From assembly GCF_043555865.1 (NCBI RefSeq), contig NZ_JBIGHY010000001.1, positions 372,001 through 436,000 of the forward strand: a stretch of 64,000 nucleotides of DNA. The letters are read 5' to 3'. Made by a program: the position numbers and the translations under genes. Of this stretch, positions 33,956 to 42,347 are shown piece after piece (within the stretch, counting starts at the first letter, position 1; every line of letters begins with the position of its first letter). The notes beneath the pieces are model-generated. The model was given only the letters and a program-made list of their open reading frames with translations, was not told where the DNA came from and searched no databases. Origin of the DNA: Pelomonas dachongensis. Lineage in GTDB: Bacteria > Pseudomonadota > Gammaproteobacteria > Burkholderiales > Burkholderiaceae_C.

Positions 33956-34563
33956 ACCACGTTCCCATCGAAGACATTGCCGGCCACCCGGACTTCCGGC
34001 GGCTGGACACGCTGCGGCACGGCATCGCCGTGGACCTGCGCTACGCGACCGACGACAACTTCGTCGGTCACCCGGTCTACGCCGGCATCGACTGCCACTG
34101 GCTGCGCCGCGAAGCCGCCGACGCGCTCGAAGCCGCCGCCGCCTGGCTCGCCGAGCGCCGCCCCGGCTACCGCCTGCTGGTGCTGGACGCGCTGCGCCCC
34201 CAACGCGTGCAGCAGCGCCTGTGGGACGAGCTGCAGGGCACGCCGCTGACCATGTACCTTGCCCACCCCGAGCGCGGCTCCATCCACAGCTACGGCATGG
34301 CCGTGGACCTGACGCTGCTGGACCCGCAGGGCCGCGAGGTCGACATGGGCAGCGGCTTCGACGAGATGACCCTGGCCTCCCACCCCGACCACGAGGCCGA
34401 GCACCTGGCCCTGGGTGCGCTGACGGCGCAGCACCTGATGGAACGCGGCTGGCTTCGCGCGGCGATGCGCGAGGCGGGCTTCCACGGCATCACCACCGAG
34501 TGGTGGCACTTCGACTACGGCGACCGCGTGGCGGTCAGGCGGGATCTGCCACGGGTGCTGTAA
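33952..34563 (+). CDS. ddpX: D-alanyl-D-alanine dipeptidase (VanX/DdpX)
   Basis: A 203-residue M15-family zinc dipeptidase, the usual VanX length. Zinc and catalytic motifs are SIHSYGMAVDLTL and TTEWWHFDYG; ALRPQRVQQRLW holds the substrate-binding arginine region. It would cleave D-Ala-D-Ala so it can be used as nutrient. No ATG exists near the N-terminus. The TTG at 33952 overlaps the LysR stop (TTGA) and gives the right length, so translation is probably coupled. Vancomycin resistance is not implied, as vanHA are absent. Confidence 0.9.
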   Translation: MNHVPIEDIAGHPDFRRLDTLRHGIAVDLRYATDDNFVGHPVYAGIDCHWLRREAADALEAAAAWLAERRPGYRLLVLDALRPQRVQQRLWDELQGTPLTMYLAHPERGSIHSYGMAVDLTLLDPQGREVDMGSGFDEMTLASHPDHEAEHLALGALTAQHLMERGWLRAAMREAGFHGITTEWWHFDYGDRVAVRRDLPRVL

Positions 34564-34570
34564 TCCTCGC

Positions 34571-34616
34571 CCGCCGCCCGCCGCCCGCCGCCCGCCGCCC
34601 GCCGCCCGCCGCCCGG
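34571..34616. repeat. Tandem CCGCCGC 7-mer repeat
   Basis: Six perfect CCGCCGC units (34571-34612) and a partial seventh lie directly after the ddpX stop and before the 3' end of the opposite gene. It is a simple-sequence repeat outside coding sequence, a likely site of length variation. Confidence 0.9.
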
Positions 34617-34622
34617 TCAGGC

Positions 34623-35210
34623 TCACGCTGCATCGCCGCGCAGCGCCGTCAGCCGTTCCAGCGCGAGCCGTGACGATTGCTGCAGCGGGTGGTTCATCTG
34701 CACGCGCAGCGCCAGCGCCTCGGTGATGCGCGCCTCGGCTTCCGCGAAGCGCCGCTGCTCTGCCAAGTTGCGACCCCAGTGGTGCAGCACCATCGCCTGC
34801 AGTCTTGTCCAGGTCGCGGCGACGCTCAGCGCCAGCGCCTCGGCGAAGTAGCGGTCCGCCTCCAGCCGCTGGCCGGTGTACTGCAGCGCCGTGGCGTAGG
34901 CACTCCAGTACCAGCCCGCCGGCTCCGCGTGCGGCAGTGCCCCCGCCGCGTCGGCGTGCCGGCGCAACAAGTCCAGCGCCTCGCGCTCCTGGCGGGCCGT
35001 GGTGAGCATGCCGGCAAGGTCCGCCGCGTGATCAACGATGGCCAGCGTGTCGCCCGCCTGCACGGCTTGCTGCAGCTGATCGCGCAGCGCGGCCATGCCG
35101 ATGGCGTGCGCCTGCGGGTCGGGGGCGCTGAAGCGCATGAACTCACAAACTGGATCCACCATGGTGCCGGAGGTTATCGCGACCGGGATGCCCGTGGCGC
35201 CACCGCTCAT
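34623..35210 (-). CDS. TPR-like cytosolic protein paired with C13 peptidase
   Basis: A 195-residue protein whose ATG at 35210 overlaps the stop of the upstream C13 peptidase gene (ATGA). Residues 45-190 are helical with TPR-like repeats: ALDLLRRHADAAGAL, WYWSAYATALQYTGQRLEADRYFAEALAL and LAEQRRFAEAEARITEALAL. The first 25 residues (SGGATGIPVAITSGTMV) look unstructured. No signal peptide is visible. It is probably an adaptor for the membrane peptidase; translational coupling supports a joint function, but no partner is known. Confidence 0.65.
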   Translation of the reverse strand: MSGGATGIPVAITSGTMVDPVCEFMRFSAPDPQAHAIGMAALRDQLQQAVQAGDTLAIVDHAADLAGMLTTARQEREALDLLRRHADAAGALPHAEPAGWYWSAYATALQYTGQRLEADRYFAEALALSVAATWTRLQAMVLHHWGRNLAEQRRFAEAEARITEALALRVQMNHPLQQSSRLALERLTALRGDAA

Positions 35211-36619
35211 CGGGTGTCTTCGAGTTCGTGCTGCAGACGCTGCAGCACCGAGGCAATGCCCGCGCCCTCGCTGATCTGCGGATTCGAATAGCCATCGCTC
35301 TTGCCCGCGGCCTGCTCGCGCACGTCGATGACCTGGCGCGCAGCGGCATGCGCCGCCGTGAACGACAGCGTCTTGCGCAGTTCCTCCTCGTACATCGCCC
35401 GCCCGAAGAAGGTCAGCTCGGAGCGTTTGCCGCAACCGTAGGAAGTGTGCTCGGCATCGGCTGCCGTCATCACCAGGGTGTCGTTGTCGGCCAGCGGCGC
35501 GACCCAGCTGCCCGAGTAGCAGGCCGACACCGACACCACGCGCCAGCGCACGCCGGACTCGTCCAGCCAGCGCTTCAGCAGCTCGGGCGTCATCGGCTCG
35601 GTCTGCAGCGGCGACGTTTCCGTTGCCAGTTGGCCGTCGGCGCCGCCGTGCGAGGTCAGGTGCAGGAACACCACGTCGCGGTCGCGGTCCATCACCGCCG
35701 CGACCCGCGCGATGGCCTGGCGCAGGTTCAGCGGTGTGGCCCAGGGCAGCGTCGTCACGGTGGCCGGGTTCATGACCAGTTCGACCGTCCGCCCGTCGGC
35801 GCCGAAGCGCTCGCGCATCGTCTTCGCAACGACGGCGCTCTCGCGCATGAAGACGTCCTCCGACGCGTACGGCGCGTAGGTCAGTGCGTACAGGTTCACG
35901 CGGCCCGGTGCTGGTGGTTGCAGGCCGTCCAGCGCCCGCGCCAGCAGTTGCGGCTGGGTGGCGACGACCTCGTCGGTCAGCGGCAGACCGGCATAGGCCT
36001 GAGCATCGTTCCCTGCTTCGGCGGTCCACTCGGACCACCAGTACGTCGTCGGCGCCAGCCAGCCGCCGATGAACAGCGTCAACGCTGTCACGAGCAGCAC
36101 GGCCGCGCGCGCCAGGCCGCCGGCCGCCACGCGCCACAGCAGCGCGATCTGAACCAGGCCTGCCCAGCCCATCATCAGCAGCCAGGAGGTCCAGTAGACG
36201 CTTTCGGGCCAGGCGTCCACCGGGCCCAGCGTCGCGCGCAACGCCAGCATGGCAGCGCCGTCGATGCCGAGCAGCAGCAGGTGCGCGCTCCACAGCAGCG
36301 CCAGCAGCGTCGCCACACCCGGTGCAGCGCGTCCAGCGGCAGCGGCGGACCTCGCCACGATCCAGCACAGCCAGGCGGTCAGCGCGGCATCGATCCAGCC
36401 GCGCAGCAGGTTGCGCCACAGCAGCATGGGTTCGCCGTCCATCATCACCCGCTGCACGGCCACGGCGCCGGCCAGCGTGAGGGCGACCAGCACCGCGAGC
36501 GTCAGCGGCGTGGCTGCCGCCCCCTGCGGGCGCGGCGCCTGCAGCACCAGCAACCGAGCGCCCTGGCGCAGCCAATTGTCCTCCTTCGTCACCGGCGCCT
36601 GTGGGCCTTCTTCATGCAT
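35207..36619 (-). CDS. Membrane-anchored C13-family (legumain-like) cysteine peptidase
   Basis: A 470-residue protein with five or six hydrophobic segments between residues 40 and 190, then a soluble C-terminal domain. The caspase-like dyad of family C13 is visible: His324 in HLTSHGGADG and Cys367 in VSVSACYSGSW, the latter like the legumain ACxSGS motif. C13 enzymes cleave after Asn or act as transpeptidases (GPI8 in eukaryotes). Bacterial members are mostly uncharacterised. The catalytic domain could lie on either membrane face. It is translationally coupled to a TPR gene. Confidence 0.8.
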   Translation of the reverse strand: MHEEGPQAPVTKEDNWLRQGARLLVLQAPRPQGAAATPLTLAVLVALTLAGAVAVQRVMMDGEPMLLWRNLLRGWIDAALTAWLCWIVARSAAAAGRAAPGVATLLALLWSAHLLLLGIDGAAMLALRATLGPVDAWPESVYWTSWLLMMGWAGLVQIALLWRVAAGGLARAAVLLVTALTLFIGGWLAPTTYWWSEWTAEAGNDAQAYAGLPLTDEVVATQPQLLARALDGLQPPAPGRVNLYALTYAPYASEDVFMRESAVVAKTMRERFGADGRTVELVMNPATVTTLPWATPLNLRQAIARVAAVMDRDRDVVFLHLTSHGGADGQLATETSPLQTEPMTPELLKRWLDESGVRWRVVSVSACYSGSWVAPLADNDTLVMTAADAEHTSYGCGKRSELTFFGRAMYEEELRKTLSFTAAHAAARQVIDVREQAAGKSDGYSNPQISEGAGIASVLQRLQHELEDTR

Positions 36620-36655
36620 CGGACCGACCTCCCGGCAGTCATCGTATCGGCGCGT

Positions 36656-36889
36656 TCAGCCGATTCGTTCGAAGCGCGGACGCTCGACGCCGTCCACGAC
36701 CAGCGTGCCGGTGAACATGTCGTGCGGCCGCACCCACCAGCCGCTGTCGTTGTAGAGCGGCCGGTAGACCACCACGACCTCCAGCGTCTCGCTGTGACGG
36801 GCGGTGGACAGCACCTCGTACTCGCCGCCCTTGTAGTGGCGGTAGCGGCCGGGGTTGATGGAAGGCATGGGAGGCAGATCATTGGTCAT
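36656..36889 (-). CDS. DUF1653 family protein
   Basis: A 77-residue protein of the DUF1653 type: PGRYRHYKGGEYEVLSTARHSETLEVVVVYRPL, then WWVRPHDMFTGTLVVDG. It is a small all-beta (SH3-like) family of unknown function. ATG at 36889 was taken; ATG 36868 (MPSINPG) is also possible. It is a single gene, divergent from the LD-carboxypeptidase. Confidence 0.85.
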   Translation of the reverse strand: MTNDLPPMPSINPGRYRHYKGGEYEVLSTARHSETLEVVVVYRPLYNDSGWWVRPHDMFTGTLVVDGVERPRFERIG

Positions 36890-36968
36890 GGGCGCATTGG
36901 AGCCCAAGGCGTGCCCGGGCGCCGTGCAGCGCACACAATGCCTCGCACCTCGACAGCGCGATCACGAC

Positions 36969-38009
36969 ATGACCCCGTCCCGCCGCGAACTTCTGCAACT
37001 GGGCGCTGCCGCCTCGGGCCTGCTCGCCAGTGCGCAGGCCACCGCCACCGCCGCCCCCGGGCCGCTGCGCCCGCCCCGGCTGAAGGCCGGCGACACGCTG
37101 GGCCTGATCAGCCCGGCCAATGCCACCTTCGAGCGCGAGCCGCTGAAGATCGCCGTCGAGGCGCTGCAGGCGCTGGGCTTCAAGGTCAAGCTGGGCGAGC
37201 ACATCGCCGCGCGGCGGGGCCCGTTTGCCGGCACCGACGCGCAGCGCGCCGCCGACGTGAACGCGATGTTCGCGGATGACTCGGTGGCCGGCATCCTCGC
37301 GATGACCGGCGGCTCCGGCTGCAACCGCATCGTCGACAAGCTGGACTACGCGCTGATCCGCCGCAAGCCGAAGTTCTTCGGCGGCTTCAGCGACCTGACC
37401 AGCCTGGTCAACGCGATGCACCGGCAGACCGGCCTCGTCGCCTTCCACAGCCCGGTTGCCGTGTCGGAATGGAACGACTACTCGGTGCAGAGCTTCAAGT
37501 CGATCGCGATGAACGCCGAGGCCGCCGTGCTGCGCAACCCGGTCGTGAAGCCGGGTGACGACGTTGTCGTGCGCGAGGAGCGCATCACCACCGTGCGCGC
37601 CGGCAAGGCGCAAGGCCGGCTGGTGGGCGGCAACCTGACGGTGCTGGCTTCGCTGGCCGGCACGCCCTATTTCCCGGACTGCCGCGGCGCGATCCTCTTC
37701 CTCGAAGACATCAACGAGTACATCTACCGCATCGACCGCTGCCTCTCCACGCTGCGCCTGACCGGCGCCTTGGACCAGCTGGCCGGCGTGGTGCTGGGTC
37801 GCTTCACCAAGTGCGAGCCCGGCGACGGCTATGGCAGTCTGACGCTGGACGAGGTGTTCGACGACTACTTCCTGCCGTTGAACATCCCCGTGTACCGCGG
37901 CGCGGCCATCGGCCACATCAAGCGCAAGATGACCGTGCCAGTCGGCGCGCCGGCCGAGATGGACGCGGACGCGGGGACGATCCGCCTGCTAGCGCCCGCA
38001 GTGGCCTGA
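36969..38009 (+). CDS. LD-carboxypeptidase (S66), exported via twin-arginine signal
   Basis: A 346-residue S66 peptidase that removes terminal D-Ala from L,D-linked muropeptides (tetrapeptide to tripeptide). Nucleophile motif GFSDLTSL, acid in LFLEDINEY and histidine in AAIGHIKRK fit the S-E-H triad. The N-terminus MTPSRRELLQLGAAASG has a twin-arginine motif, suggesting a periplasmic location, unlike cytosolic LdcA of E. coli. A second S66 gene is at 45.4 kb. It is a single gene. Confidence 0.88.
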   Translation: MTPSRRELLQLGAAASGLLASAQATATAAPGPLRPPRLKAGDTLGLISPANATFEREPLKIAVEALQALGFKVKLGEHIAARRGPFAGTDAQRAADVNAMFADDSVAGILAMTGGSGCNRIVDKLDYALIRRKPKFFGGFSDLTSLVNAMHRQTGLVAFHSPVAVSEWNDYSVQSFKSIAMNAEAAVLRNPVVKPGDDVVVREERITTVRAGKAQGRLVGGNLTVLASLAGTPYFPDCRGAILFLEDINEYIYRIDRCLSTLRLTGALDQLAGVVLGRFTKCEPGDGYGSLTLDEVFDDYFLPLNIPVYRGAAIGHIKRKMTVPVGAPAEMDADAGTIRLLAPAVA

Positions 38010-38042
38010 CGCCACGCCGGACGGCCTGTCGCGCGCGCTGCG

Positions 38043-39494
38043 CTACTCGATGCCCAGGTCCAGCTTGTCGACCAGTGCGCGGCTGTGCGCGTTCAGGCCG
38101 ACGACCTCCACAGTGCTGCCGTGCTTGCGCAGACGCTGGCAGACCATGTCCAGCGCGTTCACAGCCGTGATGTCCCAGAAGTGCGCGGCCGTGAGGTCGA
38201 TTCGCACGGGCCTGCCCTCGATGTCGCGCACGTCGAAGGCGTCGACCAGCAGGTCGGCCGATGCGAAGAACACCTGGCCCGACACGCGGTACGTCAGCAG
38301 CTGGTCGCCGTGCTGCTCGATCGCCAGCAGCCGCGACACCTTGGCCGTGAAGAACACGCCGCTGAGCAGCACGCCGACCGCGACGCCGGCCGCGAGGTTG
38401 TCGGTGGCGACCGTGACGATGACAGTCGCCACCATCACCGCGCTGGATAGCTTGGGGTGCTTCAGCAGCGCGCGAGCCGAGCCCCAGTCCAGCGTCGAGG
38501 CCGACACCATCACCATGATGGCCACCAGCGCCGCCACCGGCACCAGCGACACCCAGGGCTTCAGCAGCACCATCAGTATGAGCAAAAACGCGCCGGCGAA
38601 CAGCGTGGACAGCCGGCCGCGCCCGCCGTAGCGGACGTTGCCGACCGTCTGGCCGATCATGCCGCAGCCCGCGATGCCGCCGAACAGGCTGGCCGCCATG
38701 TTGGCCGCACCCAGGCCGCTGCACTCGCGGTTCTTGTTGCTGGGCGTGTCGGTCAGCTCGTCGACGACGCTGGCCGTCATCAGCGACTCCAGCAGCCCGA
38801 CCATCGCGATGGCCAGCGCCGGCAGCGCGATGAGCTGCAGGGTCTGCAGCGACAGCGGCACCTGCGGCAGGCCGAACGCGGGCAGACCGTCGGGCAGCGC
38901 GCCCAGGTCGGCCACGGTCTTCACGGGCAGGTCCAGCCCCTGCGCCACCACGGTCAGCACGACGATGCAGACCAGCGGCGACGGCACGGCGGTGGTCAGC
39001 CGTGGCAGGCCGTAGATGACCACCAGGCCAGCCGCAAGCATTGCCCAGGTCGCGCCATTGGCGCCGATCAGGTGCGGCAGCTGCGCCGAGAAAATCAAGA
39101 TCGCCAGCGCGTTGACAAAGCCGGTGCGCACCGAGCCGGACACGTAGCGCAGCAGCACGCCCAGCCGCAGCCAGCCGAACAGCAGCTGCATGGCTCCGGC
39201 CAGCAGCCCGGCGGCCAGCAGGTACTGCAGCCCGTGCGACTGCACCAGTGGCGCGGCCACCAGCGCCACCGAGCCGGCCGCGGCCGACACCATGGCCGGC
39301 CTTCCGCCCGTGAACGCGATGACGATGCTGATGACGAACGACGCGAACAGGCCCACCGCCGGGTCCACGCCCGCGACGAACGAGAACGCGATGACCTCGG
39401 GGATGAGGGCGAACGTGGCGACCGCGCCGGCCATCAGTTCGCGCGGGATGCTGGGCGCCCATTCGGCGCGGAAGGGGTGGGGATGCTGGGACAT
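38043..39494 (-). CDS. SulP-family anion permease with STAS domain
   Basis: A 483-residue inner-membrane transporter. There are about 10-12 hydrophobic segments from residue 15 to about 380, then a C-terminal STAS domain (AAHFWDITAVNALDMVCQRLRKHGS). Family signature regions include ELMAGAVATFALIPEVIAFS and ECSGLGAANMAASLFGG. SulP proteins carry sulfate, bicarbonate or dicarboxylates; sequence alone does not decide. ATG at 39494 was preferred over the long upstream extension. A 7-bp hairpin lies just upstream. Confidence 0.9.
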   Translation of the reverse strand: MSQHPHPFRAEWAPSIPRELMAGAVATFALIPEVIAFSFVAGVDPAVGLFASFVISIVIAFTGGRPAMVSAAAGSVALVAAPLVQSHGLQYLLAAGLLAGAMQLLFGWLRLGVLLRYVSGSVRTGFVNALAILIFSAQLPHLIGANGATWAMLAAGLVVIYGLPRLTTAVPSPLVCIVVLTVVAQGLDLPVKTVADLGALPDGLPAFGLPQVPLSLQTLQLIALPALAIAMVGLLESLMTASVVDELTDTPSNKNRECSGLGAANMAASLFGGIAGCGMIGQTVGNVRYGGRGRLSTLFAGAFLLILMVLLKPWVSLVPVAALVAIMVMVSASTLDWGSARALLKHPKLSSAVMVATVIVTVATDNLAAGVAVGVLLSGVFFTAKVSRLLAIEQHGDQLLTYRVSGQVFFASADLLVDAFDVRDIEGRPVRIDLTAAHFWDITAVNALDMVCQRLRKHGSTVEVVGLNAHSRALVDKLDLGIE

Positions 39495-39503
39495 GGCAAG
39501 CCG

Positions 39504-39522
39504 GCCTCGCGGACGGCGAGGC
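39504..39522 (-). promoter_or_regulatory. Hairpin in the sulP leader
   Basis: GCCTCGC (39504-39510) pairs with GCGAGGC (39516-39522) around a 5-nt loop, 10-28 bp upstream of the SulP ATG. It could affect translation, or be a remnant of upstream readthrough. There is no T-run. Confidence 0.3.
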
Positions 39523-39752
39523 TCCTGGACGGGTGCGGGCAAAGGCGCCGGCCCTGAGCGAACCGGCATGGAACTGCGGGCGCGGGAGGGGTGCGCTAGG
39601 GCGGCGCCAGGCGCGAGCAGCCCGATTGCCGACTCTGCGCGCTGCGGTCGGCGCGCTTCAGCACGAAGCTGCGTTGGCGCGCGGCATCGCCGCCGCACAC
39701 GGTGCAGTCGCCTTCACGCTGACGTCGAGCCGCTGAGGAGTTCACGCGTGCA

Positions 39753-39778
39753 TTGTATTGCTGCACCGCACAATACAA
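39753..39778. promoter_or_regulatory. Inverted repeat after the dacB-like gene
   Basis: TTGTATTG (39753-39760) and CAATACAA (39771-39778) form a perfect 8-bp inverted repeat with a 10-bp spacer, 7 bp past the stop of the DD-carboxypeptidase gene. The AT-rich arms stand out in GC-rich surroundings. It could be an operator or a weak terminator stem. The rest of 39495-39784 holds no gene I can support. Confidence 0.4.
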
Positions 39779-39784
39779 CCGCCT

Positions 39785-41206
39785 TCAGCGCTGCCGCGCC
39801 ACCCAGTCCACCAGCGCGTCTAGCACCGGCCGGCCCTTGGCAGATGCCTGTGGGTCGTTCAGCAGCGCGACGAACACCCAGGGCTTGCCGTTGGCGTCGG
39901 GCACCAGGCCGGCCAGGCCCACGGCATCGCGCAGCGTGCCGGTCTTGAGCCGCGCCTGGCCGGCGGCGGGGCTGTCCTTCAGGCGGCGCGTCATCGTGCC
40001 GTCCAGCCCGGCCACCGGCAGCGCGGCCAGCAGCTCGGGCGCCTGCGCGCCGCGCTGGCTCACGCGCAGCAGGCCGGCCAGTTGCGCGGGGCTGATGCGC
40101 TCGCTGCGCGACAGGCCCGAGCCGTTGTCCAGCACCAGGCCGCGGTCGTCGATGCGCTGCGCCTTGAACCAGTCGCGCACCACGCGCTCGGCCGCCGCGC
40201 GCGTCGGCTCGCCGGGCTGTGCGGCCTGCGCGCCCAGCTGCAGGTAGATCAGCCGCGTCAGCGCGTTGTCGCTGCTCTTCATGACGCCGCGCAGCACCTC
40301 GGCCAGCGGCCGGCCGCGGTGCATGGCAAGCACGACGGCGCCGGCGGGCGCGGCGGCTTCCGTGTCGCCCGCCGCCATCGTGCCGCCCAGCTCGGCCCAG
40401 AACTGGCGCACGGCCTGCGCCGTCAGCCATTGGCGGTCCACCAGTTGCAGCGTGGCGCGCTGGCGGCAGTCGGCGGGGAAGGCGCCGTTAAATTGCAGCG
40501 TCAGGCCGCCGGCGCGCGGCTGCGGCACGGCGGTCTTCCAGTCGTTGCTCCAGTCCTTGCAGGCCCGCGTGGTGGACGGCGTCATCGCGCCGGCGTCCAG
40601 CGTCAGCCCGGCCAGTGCCGGCACGCTGCGCGCGGTGACGCCGGTGGCGGTGGCTTGCAGCTCGTAGTCCAGCAGGCTGCCGTTCAGGTGCAGCGCGTCG
40701 GGGATCACGTTGTAGGGGAACTCGGGTGCGTCGTCGAACGGCGGCAGGCCCACGTCGAAGCGCGTCGGGTTGAACAGCGTGCGGTCCACCACCAGGCCGC
40801 CGCGGATGTCGCGAACGCCGCTGTCGCGCAGCTGGCGCAGCAGCCACCATAGCGCGGGCCAGTCCAGGTCGGGGTCGGCGCCGCCGCGCAGGATCAGCGG
40901 GCCGGTGATGACACCGTCCACCGGTGAGGCCGCAGCCAGCAGCTCGGTGCGGCCCCGATGGTTGGTGCCCAGCCTGTCCAGCGCCACGGTGGCGGTGACG
41001 AGCTTCATCGTCGACGCCGGCGCCATCGGGTCGTCCGCACGGCGCGTCAGCGCGGCGCGCGAGCCGTCCAGCGGTTGCAGCACGAAGCCCAGGCTGTCGG
41101 CAGGCAGGCCTTGCTGCGCCAGCACGGCCTGCACCGGCTCGGGCAAGGGGGCAACGGTCGCGCAGCCGGTCAGCAGCAGCGCGGCGGTGAACAGCGCGAC
41201 ACGCAT
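39785..41206 (-). CDS. dacB: D-Ala-D-Ala carboxypeptidase/endopeptidase lipoprotein (PBP4, S13)
   Basis: A 473-residue PBP4-type enzyme that trims pentapeptides and cleaves cross-links in peptidoglycan. Active-site motifs are SxxK in ASTMKLV, SxN in SSDNALTR and KTG in LKTGTLRD. The N-terminus MRVALFTAALLLTGCA has a lipobox, so it is an outer- or inner-membrane lipoprotein; many DacB proteins are soluble. ATG 41206 overlaps by one base (TGATG) the stop of the ornithine-cyclodeaminase-like gene, so the two are coupled. Confidence 0.93.
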   Translation of the reverse strand: MRVALFTAALLLTGCATVAPLPEPVQAVLAQQGLPADSLGFVLQPLDGSRAALTRRADDPMAPASTMKLVTATVALDRLGTNHRGRTELLAAASPVDGVITGPLILRGGADPDLDWPALWWLLRQLRDSGVRDIRGGLVVDRTLFNPTRFDVGLPPFDDAPEFPYNVIPDALHLNGSLLDYELQATATGVTARSVPALAGLTLDAGAMTPSTTRACKDWSNDWKTAVPQPRAGGLTLQFNGAFPADCRQRATLQLVDRQWLTAQAVRQFWAELGGTMAAGDTEAAAPAGAVVLAMHRGRPLAEVLRGVMKSSDNALTRLIYLQLGAQAAQPGEPTRAAAERVVRDWFKAQRIDDRGLVLDNGSGLSRSERISPAQLAGLLRVSQRGAQAPELLAALPVAGLDGTMTRRLKDSPAAGQARLKTGTLRDAVGLAGLVPDANGKPWVFVALLNDPQASAKGRPVLDALVDWVARQR

Positions 41207-42138
41207 CAGCACGCGCCCAGGCGGTGGGCCACGAGCCGGGCCAGCGCCACGTCTTCCAGCCCGATGCCCACGCTTTTGTAGACGACGATGTCCTGCGGGC
41301 CGCGCGGGCGCGGATTGACGATCAGCGTGCCGAGCTCGACCAGCCGCTCCGGCGCGATGACGCCGGGCGCGGCCTGGACGATGTCGCCGGCTTCCTGCTG
41401 CGCGGCGGTGAGCCATTCCACGGCCACCAGCGACGCGCGGCCCAGCAGCGCGTCGTCCAGCTCGCGGGCCTTGGCGGTGCTGGAGCCCACGGCGGCGACG
41501 AAGGCGCCGGGCTTGACGAGCGCACCGTCGAACAGCGGCGTGGCTGCGCGCGTGGCGGTGACGATGACGTCGGCCTGCGCCGCCGCCTCGGGGGCATCGA
41601 CCGCACGCACGGTCAGGTTCAGCTGTTCACCCAGTTCGCGCGCCATGGCTTGCGAGCCGCTGCGCGCGCAGACGAGGATGCGCTCGAAGCGGCGCACGCG
41701 CGCCAGCGCCTCGGCATGCGCGCGGGCCTGGATGCCGGCGCCGAAGACGGCCAGCGTCTTGGCATTGGGCAGCGCCAGCAGGTCGGCAGCGACGGCCGTG
41801 GCCGCGGCCGTGCGCAGCCGCGTGAATTCGTTGGCCTCCAGCGTCGCGAGCGCCTCGCCGGTGGCGGCCGAGAACAGGCTGACGAGGAAGTGGTACTTGC
41901 CGTTGCGCGCGGAGTAGACCTTGGTGCCCAGCACCGCCGGCAATTCGCCATCGGCATCGAGGATGGCGCCCATCGCGCTGATGGCGAGCGACGCGCCGTC
42001 CAGCGTGCCGGTCGCGCGATGCCGCGCCAGCACCTGAGCCTGGCCACGGCCGTGCTGGGCGAAGGCGGCGCGCAGCGCTTCGCGGGCAACGTTGGGGTGG
42101 AGGACGGTGGCGACCTGCGCCTCGGTGATCAATCGCAT
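41206..42138 (-). CDS. Ornithine cyclodeaminase/mu-crystallin family protein
   Basis: A 310-residue Rossmann enzyme of the OCD family. It has the NAD(P)-binding GAGIQARAHAEAL and, upstream of it, RTAAATAVAADLLALPN. Members include ornithine cyclodeaminase, alanine dehydrogenase (archaeal) and delta1-pyrroline-2-carboxylate/ketimine reductases. The coupling to a DD-carboxypeptidase gene favours a role with D-Ala or alanine-derived imines, but this is unproven. GGAG lies before the ATG at 42138. Confidence 0.85.
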   Translation of the reverse strand: MRLITEAQVATVLHPNVAREALRAAFAQHGRGQAQVLARHRATGTLDGASLAISAMGAILDADGELPAVLGTKVYSARNGKYHFLVSLFSAATGEALATLEANEFTRLRTAAATAVAADLLALPNAKTLAVFGAGIQARAHAEALARVRRFERILVCARSGSQAMARELGEQLNLTVRAVDAPEAAAQADVIVTATRAATPLFDGALVKPGAFVAAVGSSTAKARELDDALLGRASLVAVEWLTAAQQEAGDIVQAAPGVIAPERLVELGTLIVNPRPRGPQDIVVYKSVGIGLEDVALARLVAHRLGAC

Positions 42139-42347
42139 GCAAATCTCCGCAAACGGGGCTGTCGGCACTGTAGAGGGGCCGCGTTGCACCGCGCGCGTGC
42201 TTTCGCTCCACCATACATTCCCGCAGGTTATGCGCCGCGCACAAGCATTCATTGAACGGCGCGCAACACCTGGGGTGCCGCCCCCTGGGCGGGCCCGCGT
42301 GCGCCCGTCAACATCGCCGTAAGTCGAATGCATAACAGGAGTCGTTG

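Noticed and set aside
33952..34563. Vancomycin resistance gene
   Set aside because: VanX-like dipeptidases occur as nutrient enzymes, and vanH/vanA partners are absent.
34571..34616. CRISPR array
   Set aside because: It is a 7-bp simple repeat without spacers and no cas genes are near.
34623..36575. One 650-residue frame including the TPR protein
   Set aside because: The upstream part is a shadow of the C13 gene; only the TPR part after 35210 has plausible protein composition.
39596..39778. 60-residue minus-strand ORF with a CxxC
   Set aside because: It starts at a TTG without ribosome site and has no recognisable homologous pattern; chance in GC-rich DNA is likely.
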